A stretch of 64,000 nucleotides of DNA from Dichetophora obliterata (Eukaryota > Arthropoda > Insecta > Diptera > Sciomyzidae), in NCBI GenBank assembly GCA_963920525.1, contig OY986435.1, positions 170,837,627-170,901,626 of the forward strand, written 5' to 3'. Within the stretch, counting starts at the first letter, position 1; every line of letters begins with the position of its first letter. This document shows, one piece after another, positions 33,438 through 42,299 of this stretch. The notes beneath the pieces are model-generated. The model saw nothing but the letters and a program-made list of their open reading frames with translations, made no database searches and was not told the DNA's origin. Position numbers and translations under genes: made by a program.

Positions 33438-33782
33438 CTGAATAGACTAACTCCTGAACAACGCTTATTAATTGTGGAAACTCACTACCAAAATCATTCA
33501 TCAGTTAGAGCATGTTATAGAGTTCTTCAACATCATTTTGGTTATTATAAGCGTCCAAACCATTGAATCATCACCAAATTTCGAACCAATTTGACACTAT
33601 TGTACTGTATTGACATTCATTATTCAACTAGAGTACATAGAGACCGTAATATTGAGAATATTGGTGCGGTAGCAGAGAGTGTTCGTGAAAACCGTGGACA
33701 ATGATTCGAATTGGATCCACAGAATGGACCATTTAAGAGCTAGTCGTGGACAACATTTGAACGAAATAATTTTTAAACATTA
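33438..33782 (+). pseudogene. Internally deleted mariner-like transposase
   Basis: The start reads LNRLTPEQRLLIVETHYQNH then SVRACYRVLQHHF, the N-terminal helix-turn-helix (DUF4817-like) typical of this insect mariner-like group. The frame then jumps to MDHLRASRGQHLNEIIFKH and a stop, which is the usual C-terminus. The catalytic core between them is missing, so it cannot act. Confidence 0.82.
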
Positions 33783-34180
33783 AGTTGTACACGGTTAGAA
33801 ATTTTGGACTAATTTTCGGTCCCACTAAAATATTACTGCATGTTTTTAAACCTTGCGGTTTCAAATTGAAACTTTTCAAATACTTACTCATATTTAAAAC
33901 TTTTCTGTACTAGAATTGAAACCAAAAGAAATATTACAGCATCAATTTTAGCTTTTTGGTTTAAATTTTAGCTTTTTGGTTTCAATTTTAGTCTTTTTGG
34001 TTTCAATTTAAGTACAACTCTGTATAACTTTTTGTTTTTAATACAAATAATACTAAATTATAGTACATGTGGATAGTAAATTTGGATTAAGACCCGTAAA
34101 AAGTTGGCCTGGCAATGCTGCGACTCAATATTAGGCGCCTCGGTTCATATGTTTGTTTATCGCGCTTTTTATGTATAAAC

Positions 34181-34612
34181 CAATAGCTCTGTGGTTAGAG
34201 TAGTGAGTTTACAAACTCAATGGCCGCATTCAGCGCAGACAACTGTTGTGAACTTTAATGGTAGCGCTACCTTAGTTCGCGATGTTATGACGTGTAACAC
34301 GTCAGAAGTTAGATTCAATTTAATTTTTATGTAAATTTAATTCAATTGCAAAGGTTTCTTACTTAAATTTGCTGCGTTTTTTCTGCGTTTACTAATTTAG
34401 CAGCGTCAGTAACAGCATCTGACAGCTAAGCAAACAGTTGTGTTTATGTAGCATAGAATTTGTTCGCTTGATTAAAAGGCGTTCGCTACCTTATCAGTTT
34501 TAGTTAGCGCTACCAAATTTGTAGCATTCAGCGAATTTTTACACAACAGTTGCCAACTGTTGTCTGCGCTGAATGCGGCCAATGTCGTGTGATCGAATCT
34601 CGCGTTGTTTGT
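34181..34612 (+). repeat. tRNA-like sequence split by a MITE
   Basis: TAGCTCTGTGGTTAGAGTAG resembles a tRNA D-arm with a good A box. GAGTTTACAAACTC is an anticodon-arm-like hairpin. After the MITE at 34222-34580 the sequence resumes as GTGATCGAATCTCGC, a weaker B box and T-arm. No acceptor stem pairs, so it is more likely a tRNA-derived SINE head or decayed tRNA copy than a working tRNA gene. Confidence 0.6.
34222..34580. mobile_element. GGCCGC-type MITE, copy 2 (3 bp target AAT)
   Basis: Perfect inverted ends GGCCGCATTCAGCGCAGACA bound 359 bp, flanked by AAT at 34219-34221 and 34581-34583. It is closely similar to copy 1 at 7301-8057 along its length but lacks the SINE, so it shows the empty SINE site. 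Confidence 0.9.
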
Positions 34613-35489
34613 TATTTTTTTTTAAATATTTGAATCCAAGCTTGTACTAAATTTGAAACCAAAGCTGTATTAAAACCATTTTTTAGTATTTTGTAAATAC
34701 TAGATTTGAAACCAAAGCTAGTGTAGACTTATGTGTAGTACAGAAAATTTTCAATTTTAGTACAATATTTCTAACCGTGTAGGAACCGAACTATCATTCC
34801 AAATAATGATTTGCATCAATACATTGATTTTTATGTATTTTATTTAGAAAGCAAAGTAGAAAGCTCTTATTGGATCACCCTTTATAATGACTAGTGGATA
34901 ATTTTTTAATATATTTGAAGAATGATTGGATTTGGAATTTAAAACTGCTTAAAGGAAGACTTAACGTTCGTGCTCATCAGAGCTGCCGGGTGACCCAAAA
35001 CGGGGAGGTGGAGAAAAAAACCACAAAAGCGGGGAAAATAAAAAAAAAACAGATGCGTCGTTGGACACACGAGAGAAGCGAAGCTTTTGCGTAGTTTCAT
35101 AGATTTAATGATTTCATAAAATTATAGAACATCTTTTAAATTCAAAAATTTAAAACAAGATTAAGCTAATTAAAAAAATGCACCTTAATATTCTCACCAG
35201 TAACCTTTATTACATATTATTATTATTTTATTTTATTACATGTTACATTAATTTTTATTTATTTTTGTTAATGTAAATGAAATTATTGGTTTTTAATATA
35301 TCCTAATCGTCCTAAAATGTCTTAATCGTGTTGTGCAAATATTTCGATCGCTTATCATTGTCAAATTATATTTATCAAGACAACATTGTTTAAGGCTTAG
35401 AATTTTTATGAAACTGATTTTTTTATATTTCAAAAGTATAGTCTTTCTGACGTTAATGTCCATTCTTACAATGTCCAAGCTTGAGCAAT

Positions 35490-35690
35490 CATACCCCCTT
35501 CTAGCCATCCCTCCATCCGTCCATCCATCTGACCATCTGTCCGACTGTCTGTCCATACGTCTTCTATGCTTTCTTATCACCCATTTATAACAACAACGAT
35601 ACGCTGCCAGTGTTGCCACCTCTGACCGACAACACGCTGCCAGTGTTGCCACTTCTGGCCGTTTTCTGACTGCGCTGCTTCTCACAATTT
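35490..35690 (+). repeat. Subterminal direct repeat, left copy
   Basis: CATCCATCTG, CATCTGTCCGACTGTCTG, CATACGTCTTCTATGC, CCCATTTATAACAACAAC and GACTGCGCTGCTTCTCACAA occur here and, in the same order and orientation, at about 41995-42160. The left copy also has an internal duplication of CGCTGCCAGTGTTGCCAC. Open frames here are side effects of this repeat. Confidence 0.85.
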
Positions 35691-36097
35691 TGAGAATTTT
35701 GATTGAATATTTTGGCAGCTTTGAAAATTTGCACCCATCAAAGGAAATAATAAAATATTTAGGGGAAGATATAAACTATAATTATAGGAGATATCAAAAT
35801 TTTAACACAATAAATTGTGTACATTTATGTTTGAAATTTTTGTTTTCGAAAATAGGCTGAAAGAATAAAGAAAAAAAATAAAATACTTACAATCCATTTT
35901 GTTTCATTGTAAGTCATCGCAATCATCATCATCATCATCAGTTACTTACCCATACTAGAGATTATTATAAAATTCCAACAGCAGAGTAAAGTTTAAAAAA
36001 TAAAATAAATATATTTTGTACAACGTTATAAAAATTTTATTTTTTTTTTTCTTCTTAATCATATACCTTTAACAATTTAAAATCTTAAAAATAAACA

Positions 36098-36103
36098 TTT
36101 ATT
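36098..36103 (-). terminator. Polyadenylation signal of the polymerase gene
   Basis: AATAAA on the minus strand, 12 nt beyond the polymerase stop codon at 36115-36117. The position suits the 3' end of the transcript, although AATAAA is frequent by chance in such AT-rich DNA. Confidence 0.4.
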
Positions 36104-36114
36104 CTTAAGTAATA

Positions 36115-39056
36115 TTATTCTAACTCCATAATGCTGAAATGACCCCACGGTAATGTCTCATTACTATTTGCCACCAAAAATCGCTTATTATCATGAGGGC
36201 TTAATGCAATTTTTGTTTGTATGATCGAACTTACTTCATGTTTCCGCGACTGAATTAAATTTTGCTGAACTGTCTTTTCAATGTTGTTTTCAAGGCAATC
36301 AACATAGTCACTAAACGTTATTTTAGTCTTGACTATGTTTCTTTTTACACCTTTCGAATTGTTCGTTGAATCTTCACCCTCTACCCGTATCGCATACATT
36401 TTTGCACGGAGCCCCACAAATTCAGTCATGATACTGCCATTATTCTCATCTTTCATGAGACCCAAAACTTTTTTATTGACTTGAGGAATATCCCACACGT
36501 TTTCACTAGGATAGTCGCTTGTGTCAAAGTGTATAAAGCAATCGCGTTTAATGACCTCATACAAGTCTTTACAAGCCACCTCATAAATTAGCGAATCAGT
36601 ATCGGTATCGCAAATGCAACAATTGGAACCAAATTGAGGAACCATGTAACCATAATGAAAATCGTAAATGGTTGTATTAGCTAAATCAAGGATGCACATA
36701 CCAACATAAATGGGTTTATTGAAGTATATTTCAGTTTTATTGAGTTCAATTGCCATCAAATTTTACCAAATATTGTTGAGGCTTTAAACTCGGGCTTAGA
36801 AATATGGGCTCATAACCAACTCGTCACCAATTTAACAACACTGTGTTTACGTATGTTTTCCATAGTTTTCCCAAACACAGCATTATTCATGAGTTTGAAA
36901 AGGTTCTTCTCAAACTCATTTTTAGCCGCTGTTCGAAGACTCGTGTTTAGATCGATATATGGCTTCAACCATGCAGATTGTCTAAATTGCAAAATTTTAT
37001 GAATTTTAGATAGTCTTAATCCATATTTATAATATATCTCACGCTACCACCCAAAGTTGCCAACAGTTTTTTCTGCTTTGATCCTGGAGGTGTAATATGA
37101 TCAGGGCAAAAGGGGAGATCTTTATGGTAATCGTGGAGATTAATTGGATGCTCTAAATCTACCTCGAGAATATATCCTACATCTGAATCGTCAGCTATGG
37201 CTTCAACATTAAAATTTTGAGAATCTGACAGCCAATGAAACTCACTGTGGGGGAGAAATTGAGACATGGCCCAACCATACTGATTATTAATGTCATAATA
37301 CATTAAGAATTTGGATGGTTGAGCCTCATCGAAATCAGCCATGTACTTATTGTTGGCTTTCGAATAACGCTTAGTACACTGGCTAAGACCCCCACGAATA
37401 CCTCGCTCTACAAACATGAGCATATCAATAGCCGTCAATAGCTCAAGGGTTATATCAGTATGCTTAAGCATTGCATCCCATGTATAGCCAGGTAGAGTGA
37501 AATAATGTGCGGGATCTAGACCATAAGTTTTATGACAACTTGTGCGAAATTGTTCGAAAATATCAGATAATAGTAACACGTCAGTTTTCAAGTAAATATC
37601 TGAATATTCACCCAATTTATTAATATTTAATTTAACCCAGACATTTTGTGCATGAGCATAATCCTCTGGGCAGATGTTTGTATCATTAAGTTTATTGTAA
37701 AAATGTGTAATATCGGGTAATGATGTTTCCGAAAATTTAGATGCATCATCGCAGTAGTCATACGGAAAGACACCCTTACGTGTCAGCAAATTTAATTGTT
37801 CATCATTTAAATTTTTAAACTCTGATTTTAGAATATTGAAATTTGGTAGATGTGAGGCTAAAGTATCTAAGCTATTCGCCATGAATCTGAATGAGTCGAT
37901 AAACCGATATTTTATTACATATTCGTCCAGTCGTTTTGTGAATGAAATGTAACGTTCCTTGTTTATTGCTAGAAGGTCAATGCGCCCCTTTAAATCTGTA
38001 GTTAAATTTTTAAAAATGAAATGTGAGTCATAACCTGTGAGATTATGAAAAATTATGGGTACTGTGTGTGAGTCTTTGAAGTTGATATTGCATCCCTCAT
38101 GCGCCGGGCCTCGATCAACACCGGTAAGATGCCAATGATCGCGTACCTTGACATCATCATTGGTAAAGGCTTTCTCACATATGTGAAATGTGTTGGCGAT
38201 CGCAAAACTTTGAACTTGCTCAACAGTCACGTCATCCATGGGTAGAGGGCGAAGAAAGACAGTTTCAACATTTTCGGCAAAATTATTTAGTTCCGAAACG
38301 AACCACTTAATACAATCTGCCCCGCGATAGCTTTTATAAAACGATAACGTGGGGTCATACGCACACTCAACATAAAAACCCACACTATATGGTATATGCT
38401 TCTGGTATGCATTTCCAACAATGGACTTTGCCAAAATGCATTCCAAATCGGCATATACCACAAATGGGGTCATGATCTTATTTTTAAAATTTTTAAAGCA
38501 AACCTCCTTCTCAGCTTCTGTCGGCATCCTTATTTTGCAATTGTTTAGTCTGCTGCAGTCCTCGGTGTGCTGCTCCAACTTGAGTGCTGAGTGGAAGTAG
38601 TGCAAACATCTATCGCAAAAATATTTGACATTTTTATTTCGCGACACTTGCCTGGTTAAAAGTCGTGAAAGGCTTTTTATCCACACATAATGGTATGTGA
38701 TTGGAACATCATCATTGCTGCTACCATCTCCATTATCAGCGACATTGTTGTTATCATTGTCATCATCTTCATTCTGATATCTGCTCTGCACCATAAGCAG
38801 ATTTATGTGACATTCCCTTTTAGTTTTCGTTAAATATGACGGTAGCACTGTAAATTTGCTTCTTTTTTTATGCAGAATGTATACATTAATTGAGATGTTA
38901 TATTTGTCAAATTTAGTAAATCACGATAATTCGGATACATTGATATGCGCTCCGTATTTATATTCGCTGGACGCAGATATCATTGCCCAAGCAAAACATG
39001 CGTTGTCATCATTTTTCACATTAACGCATGCTTTCTTGCTATGAATCTGTGGTGGT
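36115..39056 (-). pseudogene. Polinton-type DNA polymerase B, exon 2 main part (broken)
   Basis: In intact relatives this is a protein-primed DNA polymerase that copies a linear element. From the N-terminal side: KKACVNVKNDDNACFAWAM (near 39000); a TGA near 38925; a C2HC finger in CDRCLHYFHSALKLEQHTED; exonuclease I VVYADLECIL; an HNH-like patch DHWH with RGPAHEGCN; exonuclease II TGYDSHF; exonuclease III YSDIYLKTD; palm motif A YYDINNQYGWAM (37016-38848 frame); a frame break near 37020; motif [11 protein letters not shown] (36810-36992); a TGA and a frame shift near 36765-36810; motif C DTDTDS; C-terminus at 36115. All key acidic residues seem present, so inactivation is by stops and shifts. 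Known relatives are Polintons/Mavericks and adintoviruses. Confidence 0.9.
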
Positions 39057-39187
39057 TTCTTTTTCCGGTTCAGGATCTTGTCAAGTGTGTTTGTTCTCAT
39101 ATTTGAGCTAAGGCCAAAATTTAAAAACACAAATTTTAATTTTTGGCAACTTGCACCAATTATTAAAAACTTCTAATCTTGTTAAAT

Positions 39188-39529
39188 ATGTCCACCAAAG
39201 CTGAACTTGCTTGCGTCTACGCTTCCCTCATCTTGGTTGATGACGATGTCGCTGTTACAGGCGAAAAAATCTCTACCATCTTGAAGGCTGCCAATGTTGA
39301 GGTTGAGCCCTACTGGCCCGGCTTATTCGCAAAGGCCTTGGAAGGCATCAATGTAAAGGACTTAATCACCAACATCGGTTCCGGAGTTGGCGCTGGTGCA
39401 CCGGCCGGTGCTTCCGTTGCCGCTGGAAATGATGCCGCCCCAGCTGCAGAAGCTAAGAAAGAGGAAAATAAAAAGGAAGAAGAGCCAGAGGAATCTGATG
39501 ATGATATGGGTTTCGGTCTTTTCGATTAA
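39188..39529 (+). CDS. RpLP1: 60S acidic ribosomal protein P1 (retrocopy, frame intact)
   Basis: 113 codons from ATG at 39188. P1 pairs with P2 on the ribosomal stalk through its N-terminal helical domain (about residues 1-65, [20 protein letters not shown] at the start), joined by an Ala/Gly-rich hinge (about 66-90) to a Lys/Glu-rich stretch and the acidic tail [11 protein letters not shown], which contacts translation factors. Length equals the usual 110-115 residues and every domain is present. The start is fixed by family homology. GC content is well above its surroundings. No intron. Whether it is transcribed is unknown; an antisense polymerase gene offers no obvious promoter, but the copy includes its own 5' leader. 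Confidence 0.93.
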   Translation: MSTKAELACVYASLILVDDDVAVTGEKISTILKAANVEVEPYWPGLFAKALEGINVKDLITNIGSGVGAGAPAGASVAAGNDAAPAAEAKKEENKKEEEPEESDDDMGFGLFD

Positions 39530-39628
39530 GCTGTTGACAGTCAACACTTTCTCAATGTAAAAAGATGTAGTTTTGTGGACTTGTTTGTAGTTTTGTACAC
39601 GTTTTAATGTACAAATTTATAAATACAA

Positions 39629-39634
39629 AATAAA
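39629..39634 (+). terminator. Polyadenylation signal of the RpLP1 retrocopy
   Basis: AATAAA, 17 nt before the start of the short A run at 39652-39657. This spacing is what cleavage and polyadenylation of the parent mRNA would give. Confidence 0.8.
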
Positions 39635-39657
39635 AGGAATTTTTGCATTATAAAAAA

Positions 39658-40049
39658 GTGGTAGTGGGATATATGACGATCCTAGCTGTGGCGTGAATTT
39701 GTTAATGTTCACTGCCAAGTTAACGACTGCAGCCAACGCCCATCCACTATCGCGTTCTTGGAACTCTTCCAGCTTTTTCAAAATTGCATTTTGAACATGC
39801 TCAAAAAACCAAGCCCTAATATCCGTTTCCTGGTAAATAGCAACATTTTTCGTGTTCATGAATTTCAAGTCACTAATTTCTTCATTAGCTCTAGTAACTC
39901 GAAATTTTCCACAAAATATTGTATTTACCTTAAGGGACGTAAATTTCGCTAAGGATTTTTTAACGGTGCGTTGGAAGAGATCTACACAATCTGCCAAGAA
40001 ATTCTGGGGATCTTTATGCATTAAATTAATTATAACGCCGGTACGTACT
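39658..40049 (-). pseudogene. Polinton-type DNA polymerase B, exon 2 first part
   Basis: Continues the same protein upstream of the RpLP1 insertion: VRTGVIINLMHKDPQNFLAD, KVNTIFCGKF, MNTKNVAIY and then EFQERDSGWALAAVVNL and VNINKFTPQLGSSYIP. These blocks are the standard N-terminal region of this arthropod polymerase family. No stop occurs in it. It is cut at about 39663 by the retrocopy, and the protein resumes on the other side at about 39056 in the same frame. Confidence 0.85.
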
Positions 40050-40138
40050 CTGAAAATTAAAATAGGGTTTAAATTAATATATTATATTAAATCAAAATAA
40101 GTAATATGGTAATGAAATTATTTAAAAATTAGGCTTAC
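40050..40138 (-). other. Spliceosomal intron in the polymerase gene
   Basis: Minus-strand donor GGACG|GTAAGC at 40139/40138 and acceptor TTTTCAG|AGTACG at 40050/40049 bracket 89 nt. Splicing joins the frames without a stop (a split Arg codon). The intron is AT-rich with a pyrimidine-rich acceptor. It shows that the gene was expressed by the host splicing machinery. Confidence 0.8.
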
Positions 40139-40458
40139 CGTCCACCAAATGTTGATTCGATTTCTTCCCATCGAATTCGAATAGAAGCCCAATTCGATCT
40201 GTTACCCGTTCGAAAAAGGCCTGCACCAGTGGTAGAGTTGAGTACCTTTAACTTGGCGCGGTAACCTTGAATCAGTCCTATTCCACATGTAGCACTCTGT
40301 TTCACTCCAACATTTGTTGCCCATCGTAAAATATCACGAAGGGTAATGAGATGTATAGAGCACTTCTTTATACTCGGTATAACTAGCTCACGATTCTTTT
40401 GCACATTTTCGTATAATGCTTTCGCGTTTTCTAAAATTTCATTGACGCGTGCACTCAT
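40139..40458 (-). pseudogene. Polinton-type DNA polymerase B, exon 1
   Basis: The ATG at 40458 (MSARVNEILENAKALYENVQ) opens a frame of about 106 codons with no stop, ending in WEEIESTFGG at the donor site. I chose this ATG because the few codons upstream in frame are AAT repeats without another ATG. Content is helical and not tied to a known domain, but the exon continues directly into conserved polymerase text after splicing. Whole gene: about 1.2 thousand codons when the retrocopy and intron are left out. Confidence 0.75.
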
Positions 40459-41434
40459 TTTATTATTATTCAATATAATTTTCTAGAAATAGGTTTAAAC
40501 GACTTATGTTGCTGATCAAATATTGAATGAATGAAATACTCTCGACTCAATCATTTATATTCGTATTCAAATAATAAACTATTCTGAAGTCCTTATCTTC
40601 AATTCCAACAACAACATAGTACTTCAACCACCTAACCCCATTCCATCAGCTTAGAACAATTAGCCTACATATAGTATATATCCTTTTAACTTAGGCTCTT
40701 ATGAGCTCATACGTTTCATGCTTATCTCCAATTTCATCATCATACGTTTCATGCTTCAGTTCATACGTTTCATGCTTATTTCCAATTTCGACAAAAAATA
40801 TTTAAAATTCTTGAGACTTAATCTGCAAGCATGAATGAGATATTAAATGTTCTTCAAAAGCCAATATATGATGAGAGCATTATAAAAATGGAATAACATA
40901 GCTACTCACCTAAAGCCATCAACATAATAAAATAAAATGAATAGATTGAGAGGGTATCATAAATAAATTTATTGCTACTACTGCGCTAGCAACTCGCACT
41001 TAGAGGAGAAGTGTAAGAAGAAGAAGGATGACCAAAAGTTAGCAAAATGGGCAAAGGAGCAAAAAGACGCTAAAAATTAGATTGGTAAAGGAGTAAAAAG
41101 ATGCAGAAACAGAAGAAGAAGATAGAGCAAAATTATACTCGAAGCTGAATGGTTAAATCAATTACTTTTTATGAATGTAATTATTACTTTTATTCATGTA
41201 ATTATCAAACTTTATATATAACAAATCAATAAAAAACAATAATGATTCATATATAAATCAACTCGTTTTGTTTTATTTATATCAGCATAGTTGCATATGG
41301 TCATGGTTACGATGACGCTTTCAATCTCTAGCTTAACTTATCATTAACCCAAACCGCCGCCGCAGCCGCCGTTGCTGCTTTCATACTTTGTCTTTACATA
41401 AGTCAACCAACTCATATTAAATTTATTAAAATGC
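40459..41434. other. Upstream region of the polymerase gene, with short repeats
   Basis: No gene seen. 40700-40790 has three direct copies of CATACGTTTCATGCTT followed by TCCAATTTC-like text, related to the CATACGTCTTCTATGC block of the subterminal repeats. They lie about 250-330 bp upstream of the polymerase ATG and could be regulatory or element-terminal repeats. Confidence 0.5.
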
Positions 41435-41438
41435 TTAA

Positions 41439-41944
41439 CCCTTTCATGCCCGATGTTGCCTACAGGCAACATTGTACTTATAGACTTCTAAGTCCCGATA
41501 TTTTCATGTTTTTGACCCGTGGTTTTTTGCTTCATGTAGCCTTATGTGTTGTGCAAGCTTAAACCTATTTGTTCTATTGAATGCTTTGCACGTGTCCATT
41601 CAGTAGCCGTTCTCCGTAGAATAGAGTGGTCCAAATCAAGATCAGGATCGTTTCACAAAAAAGTGTTTATACACAAAGTGCTTGGAAACATTTTAATAAT
41701 TGTTTAAGTGTAAAACCAAGTGCACAATGTAAATAAATAAAGGTGAGGGAGTTATATAGATAAAAAAATCATGAGAAAAGTGTTAAGTTTGTCCAATAAC
41801 TACCCAACGGTGCACATAAGCAACATCCTGTAACTAACTCCTGGACTTTAAAATTTTTGTCAGTTCTTATTTGAGTTAAAACTAGCACATATCTGACCTC
41901 AAGAAATGTGTAGCCCCACCCATTTTAATTCGGGCATGAAAGGG
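41439..41944. mobile_element. MITE, piggyBac type (TTAA target)
   Basis: Perfect inverted ends CCCTTTCATGCCCGA flank 506 bp, with TTAA at 41435-41438 and 41945-41948. TTAA target plus a CCC-starting end fits piggyBac-like elements. No transposase frame. It lies inside the proposed polymerase-carrying unit. Confidence 0.85.
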
Positions 41945-41974
41945 TTAACAACTACACTGCCCCCTTATCATGAA

Positions 41975-42165
41975 CATGCTTATCTTCAATTTATAACAAC
42001 AACAACACGCTTTAGCTACCCATCCATCCATCCATCTGGCCATCTGTCCGACTGTCTGCCCATACGTCTTCTATGCTTGCTTATCTCCCATTTATAACAA
42101 CAACAACACGCTGCCTCTGACCGCTTTCCGACTGCGCTGCTTCTCACAATTTTGTGAATTTGGAG
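41975..42165 (+). repeat. Subterminal direct repeat, right copy
   Basis: Same ordered blocks as 35490-35690 (CATCCATCTG, CATCTGTCCGACTGTCTG, CATACGTCTTCTATGC, CCCATTTATAACAACAAC, GACTGCGCTGCTTCTCACAA). Direct, not inverted, orientation. Lacks the duplicated CCAGTGTTGCCAC segment. Confidence 0.85.
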
Positions 42166-42299
42166 GCCCATAAGGAAATACACGCGTTTTTGATTTAGAA
42201 GCCTCATAGCCCTTCTACTCAAATCACAAGACGAGGCGAAAAAGCTTCGCTACAAAAAAAAAAATTAAACACCTGCTTTTAAATTTTTGGGCCACCCTG

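Larger units (their letters stand above)
33790..34779. mobile_element. MITE with CACGGTTAGAAAT termini (TA target)
   Basis: Perfect inverted CACGGTTAGAAAT ends, with TA at 33788-33789 and 34780-34781. Interior has repeated TTTTGGTTTCAATTTTAG and mirrored GAAACCAAAGCT phrases near the other end. It carries a tRNA-like sequence and, within that, a GGCCGC-type MITE. It is inserted just after the stop codon of the mariner relic. Confidence 0.85.
33350..34882 (+). mobile_element. Mariner-like relic holding a three-layer nest
   Basis: Left end CTGGGTGATACC and mirrored right end AAGGGTGATCC lie next to TA at 33348-33349 and 34883-34884. Between them are the N-terminus and the last residues of a mariner-like transposase with the middle deleted, then a 990 bp MITE. 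This family differs from the one at 4337. Confidence 0.8.
39057..39657 (+). mobile_element. RpLP1: Full-length RpLP1 retrocopy (processed)
   Basis: Insert of 601 bp with a 5 bp duplication GTGGT at 39052-39056 and 39658-39662. The 5' end starts with the pyrimidine run TTCTTTTTCC, like a TOP mRNA start. The 3' end has AATAAA (39629-39634) and, 17 nt after it, a run of six A. It lies antisense in the polymerase gene, whose protein text is present on both sides of it. This is the structure of an mRNA copied by LINE machinery. Confidence 0.85.
34986..42299. mobile_element. Possible short-TIR unit carrying the type B polymerase
   Basis: Left CCGGGTGACCCAAAA and mirrored right CAGGGTGGCCCAAAA form 15 bp imperfect inverted termini 7.3 kb apart. 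Further in, GAAGCGAAGCTTTT (left) and its mirrored counterpart GTAGCGAAGCTTTT (right) also match. No clean target duplication is visible. Inside are the polymerase pseudogene, the RpLP1 retrocopy and a TTAA MITE. It may be one element or a chance pairing of two related small elements. Confidence 0.4.

Noticed and set aside
34181..34612. Functional tRNA gene
   Set aside because: No pairing acceptor stem, weak B box and a MITE inside.
35293..35685. 130-codon minus-strand gene
   Set aside because: It is the reverse of the CATCCATCTG/CATCTGTCCG subterminal repeat, also open at 42.0 kb; no domain.
39188..39529. RpLP1 as an ordinary native gene
   Set aside because: Polymerase coding text continues on both sides of it, and it has the 5' start, A tail and target duplication of a retrocopy. 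Only the native origin is rejected, not possible expression.
34986..42299. A complete Polinton/Maverick
   Set aside because: No integrase, capsid, protease or packaging ATPase frame is visible in the 7.3 kb or nearby, and the ends lack a 6 bp duplication.
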